From positions 1 to 64,000 of the forward strand of contig JAGGXI010000061.1 in NCBI GenBank assembly GCA_021163155.1: a DNA stretch of 64,000 nucleotides, given 5' to 3'. A program made the position numbers and the translations under genes. The notes beneath the pieces were generated by a model, which was not told the DNA's origin, made no database searches, and saw nothing but the letters and a program-made list of their open reading frames with translations. This document shows, one piece after another, positions 47,772 through 54,955 of this stretch (the stretch's first letter is position 1; each line of letters starts with the position of its first letter). The stretch comes from Candidatus Aerophobota bacterium. GTDB taxonomy: Bacteria; Aerophobota; Aerophobia; Aerophobales; JAGGXI01.

Positions 47772-50700
47772 TTATTCACCCCATGTCCAGTTAGCATTTA
47801 ATTGAGCTATCTGTTGGGTTAACCATTGACTTTGAGTTGCTATTTGAGATAAATATATTTCCATCCGGATAAATTCTCTTCTTAAACTTTCCTCCTTTAT
47901 TTCCAGAAGTTTTTCCTGAGAATCAATCCGGTCCTGATAATCTTCAATCTGGGAGTTAAGGCTATCTTCTATATAGGCAATCATCCCTTCATCAGCGTCA
48001 GTGAGAGAAGTTAAGTATGTATTTACTTTCCCGGCTATTCCTGTATCCTCATAAGCTTCAAATTCAATCACACGAGAATAATCATTGCTTCCATTGCTCC
48101 CATTAATCTTAAGGCGAATACCTTCGGTAGGAATATGACCAAGGTAGTGACTCCTCATTCCTTCACTATTATCAGTAATAGTAGTATAAGTTTTCCAGTC
48201 ACTGTCAGTCCCAGGGTTTCCTCCCAATTTTAAATATTGAAGTTCATAATTTTTAATTCCATAAGTGGAAGCGGGATAAGTAGCCGAATCTAAAGTATAG
48301 ATTTTTGCCCGCGTCAAAGTCCTTACCTTATTAAAGGTTACCCAGAGATAATCGGGAAAATCATCTACGGTCCCATCTTCCCATCCTCCTCCCGGGCTTC
48401 CCCAACTATCCGATGAAGTATCCCCATTATTTACACTTCCCACATTATAATTACTGCTGTATTCTGAAGAGGCATAAGCTGTTCCTCCAAGAGATGTCAA
48501 AGCTATGTTGGTTGAAGCACAAAATAATTCTTTTACCCCTTCCAGATCGTTATTTAAAACATTGGTTAATTTTGATTCATCAACAGTTAATTTACCGGTA
48601 AGGCCGTCAGAGTTAATTCCTAAATCAAAAATAGATGTGAGTGAGCCTGATGTCTCTACAGAGTCGGTGATGATATTCCTCAGGTCATTTCGAATACTCA
48701 TCAGGCTCATATTGCCAAATAAAACTCCTCCTTTTTCTTGTGTATCTGCATCATAACTTTGCTGAGTATTAATGTAATCTATTATCTCATTATAAGCATC
48801 AATAAAACTAATAATATCCTGTTTTATTCCTTCTATATCCTCTTCCACTTTTACCTGGACAGTCTTTGAAGGGTCAGCCTCTAATAAGTTTAAGGTAAGA
48901 CCAGGGATAACCTTATCCATACTGTTTGAATTATCGGTAGTTAGAATAGAATTTTCTTCTCCTAAGGATACTGCAGCATCTTTTGGCTGAGTAGTAGTGG
49001 TAAAGGTTGCTGTTTCTCCTCCAGAGAGATTAGAATCAATAATCATTCTCCCTACAAGGCCGCTGCGGTTGCTGGTAATAAGCAAGTGGTAAGGATTAAT
49101 CTCAGAGCCATCATTGATGATGACCGCCTGAACTCCTGCTTCTGCATTATTTATAGCATTTCTTAAGCCTTCAAGGGTATTATTTTCCGTGGTAATATCT
49201 ACAGTGGTCTCAAAACTTCCGTCAATAGTATTGGCGGCAACATTATCCTTAATGTTAAGGTCCTGGGCAGTTGTTCCTCCACTTACTTCCTCTATCTTTA
49301 AGTTATTTACCGTCTCTCCTGTGTTATCAGTAATAAGGATACCATTTCCTTTAGAATTAATAGCAGCGGTAACATCAATTCCTGAGGCAGAGTTTATGGC
49401 ATCCAGAACATCTCCTACGGTTTCTGTACCTGATAAATCTACCTCTTCGTAACTTCCAGAGCGGTCGGTTATCTTGATTTTCCCTGCATCTACTCCCTCT
49501 TTTCCATTAAGAGCCTCTAATTTTGTGCAGCGGGCAATATACTGGGGATTTAAATCTCCTCCCTCAAGAGTATCTTCAGAGACAGTCTGCTCAATTCCTA
49601 AATCAGAGGCAGCAGTGCTTGAGTTTAAGGAAGTTACCTTTAAATCACCTGTTCCGCCTGAAGAATCGGTTAAAAGTATGCCGTTACCTTTCTCATTATA
49701 AGAAGCTGTTATATTAGTATTTCCTGCAGCATTATTTATAAAGTTAATTACATCTTGAAGAGTCTCTGCTCCACTTATATCCACATTAAAAGTAGTGCTG
49801 TCTCTTTGCTGTATCTGAAAATCGTCTCCGGAGACAGAACCTATACCACTTCCACCATTGAGAGTTTTAAGAAGAACTGTATTAAAACCGGGAATAATTC
49901 TATCTCCCACTCTATCTCCAGCTATTCCTGTAGTATAGATTCCTAAATCATAAGCAGTTGTTCCTCCGCTGACTTCCTCAATAATTAAGTCTTGAGTAGG
50001 GGAACCATTTTCGTCATGGATAGTAATCCCATTGGTATCAGAATTAATCTCTACGGTTACATTGGTATTTGCTCCTGCTTCAATTAAATCCTTTACATCC
50101 TGTAAGGTGGTAGCAGTAGATAAATCAATTGTATCTACATTCCCCACTCTATCAGTAATTTTAATGGAGCCTTTGTCCACTCCCGTTTTATCATTAAGTA
50201 AATCGAGAGATGTTGTCCAACCGATATCATTTATATCCTCTCCATCAATTACATTAGCAGCTACATCAGCTAATATTCCCAAATCAGTGGCAGTGGTTCC
50301 ATTATCTACTTCTTCTACAATAAAATTACTTGCTCCTCCTGATGTATCAGTGAGTTTTATAGCATCGCCAGCATTATTATCATAGTCAATGCTGGCAGTA
50401 ACAGAAATGCTTGTATTCTCGTTTATGGCATCTATCACATCTTGAATGGTAAGAGCTCCTGTTAAATCAATTGTGGCTGAGACCCCACTTCTATCGGTTA
50501 TCTTTATAGATCCCCTTGAAATGCCAGTTTGTCCATTTAACCATTCTAAGGGTGTCTTTTTATCTACAAAGCCATCTCCTGTCTCAATACTAAAGGTTCC
50601 TGTTCCTACCCTGATAGTGTCTGTATCGTTATATCCTCCGGAGATGATTTGATGAGTTTGAGCGAGCTGATGAATTTTAAGGAAGTAGGTTCCTGCTTGA

Positions 50701-50978
50701 GGACTTCCCGTAGGAGTAACTGTAAGTATATTCTCATTGTTTGAAGTAGCAGTGGTATCTTGAAAAGTAGCCTCTCTATTAAGAACAGCACCATAGTTTT
50801 TAAGGGTGAGCAAGCGGGCAGTGACAGAACCCCAGGCGGTAAGCTTATTATTATCATCCGTTATTCTATCCTGGAGAGAATTAGCATAAGAGCGCTCAAT
50901 ATCCATTAACGCATCAATGGTATCATTCCAGTCTAATCCTGAGATAAGTCCACTGATATTTTGTGTAGGTGCTGCCAT
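47772..50978 (-). CDS. fliD: Filament cap protein FliD, giant form with FlaIN-like repeats and a discoidin-like domain
   Basis: Caps the filament and guides flagellin folding. The 1068 aa compare with about 450-700 usually. FliD_N covers residues 1-125 (LISGLDWNDTIDALMDIERS). About four FlaIN-like repeats of 100-117 aa follow at about 144-255, 256-370, 371-487 and 488-590, each with an L-NG/NDKTG entry, a GSIKITDRSG-like strand and TLQDVIDAIN. FliD_C resumes near 600. Between LFCAS (about 821) and GIAGKV (about 980) lies a 158-aa block resembling F5/8 type C: TSLGGTAYASSEYSSNYNV, then DGTVDDFPDYLWVTFN, RAKIYTL, YELQYLKLGG, IRLKINGSNG and FEAYE. A canonical coiled coil ends the protein. Confidence 0.93.
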   Translation of the reverse strand: MAAPTQNISGLISGLDWNDTIDALMDIERSYANSLQDRITDDNNKLTAWGSVTARLLTLKNYGAVLNREATFQDTTATSNNENILTVTPTGSPQAGTYFLKIHQLAQTHQIISGGYNDTDTIRVGTGTFSIETGDGFVDKKTPLEWLNGQTGISRGSIKITDRSGVSATIDLTGALTIQDVIDAINENTSISVTASIDYDNNAGDAIKLTDTSGGASNFIVEEVDNGTTATDLGILADVAANVIDGEDINDIGWTTSLDLLNDKTGVDKGSIKITDRVGNVDTIDLSTATTLQDVKDLIEAGANTNVTVEINSDTNGITIHDENGSPTQDLIIEEVSGGTTAYDLGIYTTGIAGDRVGDRIIPGFNTVLLKTLNGGSGIGSVSGDDFQIQQRDSTTFNVDISGAETLQDVINFINNAAGNTNITASYNEKGNGILLTDSSGGTGDLKVTSLNSSTAASDLGIEQTVSEDTLEGGDLNPQYIARCTKLEALNGKEGVDAGKIKITDRSGSYEEVDLSGTETVGDVLDAINSASGIDVTAAINSKGNGILITDNTGETVNNLKIEEVSGGTTAQDLNIKDNVAANTIDGSFETTVDITTENNTLEGLRNAINNAEAGVQAVIINDGSEINPYHLLITSNRSGLVGRMIIDSNLSGGETATFTTTTQPKDAAVSLGEENSILTTDNSNSMDKVIPGLTLNLLEADPSKTVQVKVEEDIEGIKQDIISFIDAYNEIIDYINTQQSYDADTQEKGGVLFGNMSLMSIRNDLRNIITDSVETSGSLTSIFDLGINSDGLTGKLTVDESKLTNVLNNDLEGVKELFCASTNIALTSLGGTAYASSEYSSNYNVGSVNNGDTSSDSWGSPGGGWEDGTVDDFPDYLWVTFNKVRTLTRAKIYTLDSATYPASTYGIKNYELQYLKLGGNPGTDSDWKTYTTITDNSEGMRSHYLGHIPTEGIRLKINGSNGSNDYSRVIEFEAYEDTGIAGKVNTYLTSLTDADEGMIAYIEDSLNSQIEDYQDRIDSQEKLLEIKEESLRREFIRMEIYLSQIATQSQWLTQQIAQLNANWTWGE
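48040..48515 (-). other. Discoidin-like (F5/8 type C / CBM32-like) domain inside FliD
   Basis: Encodes FliD residues about 822-980. Features seen: ALTSLGGTAYASSEY opening strand, VNNGDTSSDSWGSP (the substitution for the usual DGN loop), PDYLWVTFNKVRTLTRAKIY (the hallmark jelly-roll strands), NYELQYLK, DWKTYTTI, GIRLKING and the closing IEFEAYE. Domains of this fold usually bind sugars or lipids on surfaces. Assignment is by motif reading, not by a search. Confidence 0.75.
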
Positions 50979-50991
50979 CTTTTTTCCTTTA

Positions 50992-51026
50992 AAAGAAAAA
51001 CCAGCTGGTTATAAACCAGCTGGCTT
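50992..51026 (-). terminator. Rho-independent terminator after fliC
   Basis: On the minus strand CCAGCTGGTT-TAT-AACCAGCTGG is a perfect 10-bp stem followed by TTTTTCTTTT, starting 17 bp after the fliC stop codon. It separates abundant fliC mRNA from fliD; read-through would allow some fliD expression. Confidence 0.85.
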
Positions 51027-51038
51027 TATATCCTTAGG

Positions 51039-52577
51039 TTATCTTAGCAGCTGTAATACTCCCTGAGGAACAGCATTTGCCTGAGCTAACATCGCTGTAG
51101 CTGCCTGGGTCAAAATCTGATTCTTGGTAAATTCCATCATCTCTTGAGCCATATCTACATCTCTGATTCGAGACTCAGATGCCTGCATATTCTCTCGAGC
51201 AACACCAAGGTTGCGCTGGTTACTTTCAAGGACGTTTGCTTGAATAGCTCCTAATTTTGCCCTTTGAGTAGAGACATCTTTAATTGCCTGGTCAATAACA
51301 TCAATGGCTGTTTGAGCATCAGTGGCTAAGTCGTAGCTTTCGCCGTCTTTAAGGTCATTTAAGCCATTTGCAGCTACACTGGCACCTAACTCTGATGGTA
51401 TCATATTACCAATAGTGAATACATATGTTTCTCCAGCATTTGCCCCAATTTGAAATTGTGTGGTGTCTCCGTAAAGTCTTACTACGTCTATATATGTATC
51501 CGCTGCATTGGAACCAGAATTCAAAGTGATTTCCAATCCATTAAGATCAGTGTCAGCATCACCTACCAGTGTAAGTCCATTTTTACCTGTAGCGTTAGCC
51601 CGTTTGTAAGTTGTTCCGCTATTATCAATCCTTTTATACTCAAAATATCCTTTTATATCAGTTCCATGGTCATGGTCTGTGTATGTGTCAGTTCCAGCAC
51701 TTACTATTAAATCTTTTTCATCATAAAGGTCTATCAGGTAATCACTTCCGTAATTGCTGTGCACCAAACCAATATAACCACTGTTGGTACCAATTGTAGA
51801 CGCGCCACTAGCAAATGTAGCACCAGATGCAAAGAATTGAGCTTGAATTTGTGATCCAGATGCTGCCAGTGTAGTATTTATAGCTACCATTGCAGCACTA
51901 ACTGTCATACCACCGGTCAGGGTTATCCCTATTCCATTGATATTCAATGTTGTAGATTCCCCTGAGTTAAGTCCAATAGCACTTGATAAGGTAATACCTC
52001 CACTAGTTATTTTTTTTCCTTCATCCAAACCTAAATTTGCCTTAGTAGCCGCACTCTCTACAGTTATCTTAACATAACTAATTCCTGGAGCATTTGCTTT
52101 GCCCACGTTTACACTGTTCACAACGGTAGAATTTTTTACCTCGGCCTTTTTACCCACACTTCCATCCAGCAACATCTTTCCTGCATAAGCAGTGGTGGTG
52201 GCAATTCTGTCTATAGAGTCAATAGCAGAGTCAAGCTGCTCCTGGTCTGCAGCAATAGCCTCGGGTGTGATTGCTGCAGTGTTCGCTGCGTGCAAAGCCA
52301 GACTTCTCATAGAGTCAAGCAGACTGTGCATTTCTGTCATCGCTCCTTCTGCAGTTTGAATCATAGAGATACCATCCTGGGTATTAGCCAGCGCCTGGTC
52401 CATGCCTACAATTTGGCCTCTTAAATTTTCGGACAAGACCAAGCCTGCAGGGTCATCGGCAGCACGGTTAATCCGATAACCACTGGACAGTTTTTCTAAG
52501 CTCTTACCCAGGGCATCATTTGTTAATCCTAATTGCCTCCAGGCATTAAGAGCCATTATATTATGATTAATTCTCAT
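51039..52577 (-). CDS. fliC: Flagellin FliC
   Basis: Main filament subunit. The 512-aa protein has conserved N-terminal D0/D1 (INHNIMALNAWRQLG, LSSGYRINRAADDPAGL, residues 1-140) and C-terminal D1/D0 (RDVDMAQEMMEFTKNQILTQ, ending VLQLLR). The central 150-370 region is variable, with a FlaIN-like strand segment (TTLNINGIGITLTGG). Expression: exact sigma-28 promoter at 52708-52734, a leader of about 120 nt with candidate CsrA sites, and a strong terminator. A single flagellin gene is seen in the window. The Maf protein nearby suggests glycosylation. Confidence 0.97.
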   Translation of the reverse strand: MRINHNIMALNAWRQLGLTNDALGKSLEKLSSGYRINRAADDPAGLVLSENLRGQIVGMDQALANTQDGISMIQTAEGAMTEMHSLLDSMRSLALHAANTAAITPEAIAADQEQLDSAIDSIDRIATTTAYAGKMLLDGSVGKKAEVKNSTVVNSVNVGKANAPGISYVKITVESAATKANLGLDEGKKITSGGITLSSAIGLNSGESTTLNINGIGITLTGGMTVSAAMVAINTTLAASGSQIQAQFFASGATFASGASTIGTNSGYIGLVHSNYGSDYLIDLYDEKDLIVSAGTDTYTDHDHGTDIKGYFEYKRIDNSGTTYKRANATGKNGLTLVGDADTDLNGLEITLNSGSNAADTYIDVVRLYGDTTQFQIGANAGETYVFTIGNMIPSELGASVAANGLNDLKDGESYDLATDAQTAIDVIDQAIKDVSTQRAKLGAIQANVLESNQRNLGVARENMQASESRIRDVDMAQEMMEFTKNQILTQAATAMLAQANAVPQGVLQLLR

Positions 52578-52584
52578 TTTTTAT

Positions 52585-52620
52585 CCTCCTTGATAATTTT
52601 TCCGCCTTCCCTGGCGGGAA
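52585..52620 (-). promoter_or_regulatory. Candidate CsrA-binding leader of fliC
   Basis: On the minus strand a hairpin CCGCC-AGGGAA-GGCGG presents GGGA in its loop (52602-52617), and the Shine-Dalgarno AAGGAGGATAA (52583-52591) holds a second GGA. This resembles the two-site CsrA arrangement known in the Bacillus hag leader. csrA and fliW lie immediately upstream in transcription order. Prediction only. Confidence 0.5.
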
Positions 52621-52707
52621 ATTTCATTTAATAAATTTTATTGGATACGACGGCTTTTCTAATAATTAAATCTTCTCACCTCCTCTGCCGTTTTTTACTC
52701 AACTATA

Positions 52708-52734
52708 TTATCGGCAGAGGAGAAAAAAACTTTA
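52708..52734 (-). promoter_or_regulatory. Sigma-28 (FliA) promoter of fliC
   Basis: On the minus strand TAAAGTTT (52727-52734), an 11-bp spacer, and GCCGATAA (52708-52715) match the sigma-28 consensus exactly. The predicted start, near 52700, lies about 123 bp before the fliC ATG. Confidence 0.9.
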
Positions 52735-52756
52735 ATCGCCTTTGACTCTTGCTTTA

Positions 52757-52818
52757 CCCCGTTAGATAGTATAAGCATCTAATGGGGTCTACGAAGGGCG
52801 ACTGAAGTCGTCCTCACC
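52757..52818. repeat. Family C palindrome with family B tail
   Basis: CCCCGTTAGATAGTATAAGC followed by ATCTAATGGGG (52757-52787), then GGGCGACTGAAGTCG, the second hairpin of family B. GCTATGAGC-type family G repeats follow at 52838-52863. Confidence 0.7.
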
Positions 52819-52859
52819 CACAAAGAAAATTATTTTTGCTATGAGCTATCAGCTATGAG

Positions 52860-53093
52860 CTAAGTATCAGTTGTTGGCAAAATGGATATTAATTTATCTA
52901 CCCCTTTCGGAGCTTTAGAAGAAGCCAGGTTCTCCTTTTTAATAGCCTCATATATTTCCTTACGGTTGATAGAAATATTAAAAGGAGCTCTTATACCCAA
53001 TTTTACCTTTTTCCCTTGAATGTGAAGTATCTTTACCTCTATATTATCTTCTATAATTATACTTTCTCCTATTTTACGGGTGAGGATTAACAT
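52860..53093 (-). CDS. csrA: Carbon storage regulator CsrA
   Basis: RNA-binding homodimer that represses translation by covering GGA motifs near ribosome sites. The 77-aa protein begins [20 protein letters not shown] and has [20 protein letters not shown], both standard. The C-terminal tail (about residues 57-77) is longer than in E. coli. It lies between fliW and the fliC promoter, the classical place for a flagellin-repressing CsrA. Confidence 0.97.
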   Translation of the reverse strand: MLILTRKIGESIIIEDNIEVKILHIQGKKVKLGIRAPFNISINRKEIYEAIKKENLASSKAPKGVDKLISILPTTDT

Positions 53094-53107
53094 AAAAGCT
53101 CCTTTTA

Positions 53108-53175
53108 CCCCGTTAGATAAGCTTCTCTATCTAATGGGGTTTACCCCATTAGGTAAGTTTCTCTACCTCACGGGG
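53108..53175. repeat. Two tandem family C hairpins between fliW and csrA
   Basis: CCCCGTTAGATAAG...TATCTAATGGGG (53108-53139) and CCCCATTAGGTAAG...CTACCTCACGGGG (53144-53175). Each is a stem of roughly 11 bp, and they lie in the gap directly after the fliW stop. They may stabilise or partially terminate the fliW-csrA mRNA. A decayed relative is at about 63050-63080. Confidence 0.78.
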
Positions 53176-53176
53176 T

Positions 53177-53602
53177 TTACTTCTTCAATAATTCATATTG
53201 CAGGGGATATCCACTATCTTCCAGAATAATCTGTTTTCCTATTTTTTTCGTAGCATTAATTACTAAGGGGGCTAAAAGATTAGCTCTTGTACAGGAAGGG
53301 TCTTCGGGAATGACAACTAAAACAAAAACTTTTCCTTCTTTTTCATCTTTAAGCTTTAATAAAGTGCTGTCTTTTGAGCTAATTTTAACTTTATAGCAAG
53401 GATAAAAAAATAGCGGGTTGACTATAACGAAGGCTAAATCTGAATTATCCAGCGATTGAAGCCATTTAAAGGGTTTATCTTCTTCTCGCTCTACAATAAA
53501 GTAATGCTTAAAATTAGAAAATCCAATTATTCCCTCGGGGAAATAGATAATCTCCTCTTTCTTTATTTCTATCTTGCTAAAACGGGTAGTTTCTATTATC
53601 AA
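53177..53602 (-). CDS. fliW: Flagellar assembly factor FliW
   Basis: Protein that binds either flagellin or CsrA; when flagellin is exported, FliW is free and antagonises CsrA, coupling flagellin synthesis to export. The 141-aa protein has the family pattern YFPEGIIGFSNFKHYFIVE, PFKWLQSLDNSDLAFVIVNP and the C-terminal NLLAPLVINATKKIGKQIIL. It is followed by csrA, then fliC, the standard partner-switch set. Confidence 0.95.
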   Translation of the reverse strand: MIIETTRFSKIEIKKEEIIYFPEGIIGFSNFKHYFIVEREEDKPFKWLQSLDNSDLAFVIVNPLFFYPCYKVKISSKDSTLLKLKDEKEGKVFVLVVIPEDPSCTRANLLAPLVINATKKIGKQIILEDSGYPLQYELLKK

Positions 53603-53644
53603 GTTTTTCTCCTATGATACGGTGATTGAAATCATCCCATTGGG

Positions 53645-53775
53645 GTAATGGCTTTTCTTTCCCTCTAATCCTTTAATCCTCTAATCCTTCTTTTTCCCTC
53701 TAATCCTGCCTTTACGCAGGCTAAAGCCTGCGGCTACCGGTACCTCTTTCCCTCTAATCCTCTAATCCTGCCTTT
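53645..53775 (-). repeat. Minus-oriented family A / octamer cluster between flgL and fliW
   Basis: Family A copy at 53715-53738 (minus strand), flanked by CTAATCC/TTAATCC octamers at 53663-53707 and 53750-53770. It abuts the flgL stop, so flgL and fliW are separated by 173 bp of repeat DNA. Confidence 0.85.
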
Positions 53776-54651
53776 TCATTTCCAGAATTCTATCATTGTA
53801 AAGTCCAGGATTTGTCTTCCAGCAGAAAGAGCTGCCTGGTAGGCTACACCGGCAGATTGAAGGTTAGCTACAGCCTCTGTTATATCTGCATCTTCTGTAT
53901 AAGAGAGAAGTTTTATCATCCTCACTCTTCTATCTTCAAGTCTGTTTTGAAAAATCTGTATCCTTTTGCCTCTTCCTCCAAGCTCTCCTTCCCAGCTACG
54001 AATTTGTTTGATACAGCTGTCAATCTCTTCTATTTTATCGTTTATTCCTTGTGTATCGTCATTTTCTAAAGCTTCCTCTAACTCAGATAGGACAGCAAAG
54101 ATATCTTCATCCTCTTTGAAAACTTTATTTCCGGGAACATTTATAGCAATTGTTCTTTTTTCTCCTATCTGAATATTTATCTCCTTATCATTTCCCTCAT
54201 AGTCCCCATTCTCGGTGAAGGGCTGGGTAAGAGTTTTGCTACCACTGAAAATATAACGGCCACTATAGGAAGTATTAGCTAACTGTATAAGCTGTTTTTT
54301 AAGATTCCGCACCTCTTCTGCAGAGATTATTTTAGAATCAACAGTTGAGGTAGCATTGGATTCTCGTAGGGCTATAATTTTAGCTTCGTTTAATGCTTCT
54401 CCTATATTATCTACAGTTTGTGCAGTTAAGTTAATCCAGGTGTCTGCTGTATCAATATTTTTAAGGTATTGCTCAGTATCTCTTAAATCATTTTCCAAAT
54501 TTAAAGCACGGGATATGCGGAGAGGGTCATCGGAAGGTTTGTTCACTCTCTTTCCTGTAGATAAAATCTCCTGAAGTTTACCCAGGCGGCTCTTGCTCTG
54601 ATTGATGGAATCTATAACACTTTTAGATAGCATACTGGCAGTAATACGCAT
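53776..54651 (-). CDS. flgL: Hook-filament junction protein FlgL (HAP3)
   Basis: Second junction protein between hook and filament, homologous to flagellin at both ends. The 291-aa protein begins MRITASMLSKSVIDSINQSK, with LQEILSTGKRVNKPSDDPLR and a C-terminal VANLQSAGVAYQAALSAGRQ. ATG 54651 is chosen for AAAGGAGGAAAAG; the frame extends 8 codons upstream. flgK lies upstream, separated by repeats. Confidence 0.94.
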   Translation of the reverse strand: MRITASMLSKSVIDSINQSKSRLGKLQEILSTGKRVNKPSDDPLRISRALNLENDLRDTEQYLKNIDTADTWINLTAQTVDNIGEALNEAKIIALRESNATSTVDSKIISAEEVRNLKKQLIQLANTSYSGRYIFSGSKTLTQPFTENGDYEGNDKEINIQIGEKRTIAINVPGNKVFKEDEDIFAVLSELEEALENDDTQGINDKIEEIDSCIKQIRSWEGELGGRGKRIQIFQNRLEDRRVRMIKLLSYTEDADITEAVANLQSAGVAYQAALSAGRQILDFTMIEFWK

Positions 54652-54749
54652 CTTTTCCTCCTTTAAATAGCTCATAGTTCATAGCTGATAGCTCATAGCA
54701 AAATCAAAACTCAGATTAGTTCATGGCTCATGGCTGGTAGTCAGCTAAA

Positions 54750-54815
54750 CCGCCTGCTCGCTATAGACATAAGCTACCACCAAGTTCTACGGTGGTTGAA
54801 ACCACCGCTTCGCCG
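54750..54815 (-). repeat. Family D element, inverted copy, with family G repeats
   Basis: Reading minus: GGCGAAGCGGTGGTTTCAAC, CACCGTAGAACTTGGTGGTAGC, TTATGTCTATAGCG. Just before it on the plus strand (54669-54740) are several CTCATAG/CATAGCTGATAGCTC direct repeats (family G, also at 11842-11876, 46668-46725, 52838-52863 and 56616-56637). Confidence 0.72.
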
Positions 54816-54839
54816 ACAAACATTTATATGGATGTACTG

Positions 54840-54955
54840 GTTTTTCCCTCTAATCCTCTAATCCTCTAATCCTGCTTTTTTCTCTCTCACATCCTGCCTT
54901 TACGCAGGCTAAAGCCTGCGGCTACCGGTACCTCTTTCCCTTTAATCCTCTCTTT
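54840..54955 (-). repeat. Minus-oriented family A / octamer cluster after flgK
   Basis: Octamers at 54848-54872 and a family A copy at 54903-54926 on the minus strand, ending at the flgK stop. The flgK-flgL gap is 302 bp with no gene. Confidence 0.85.

Noticed and set aside
49189-49701. Plus-strand open frames opposite fliD
   Set aside because: Mirror frames of a repetitive, biased gene; no ribosome sites and no protein-like motifs.
53108-53175. Family C hairpins as a definite fliW terminator
   Set aside because: Stems are strong but no T-run follows on the minus strand, and the same hairpins occur at unrelated places.
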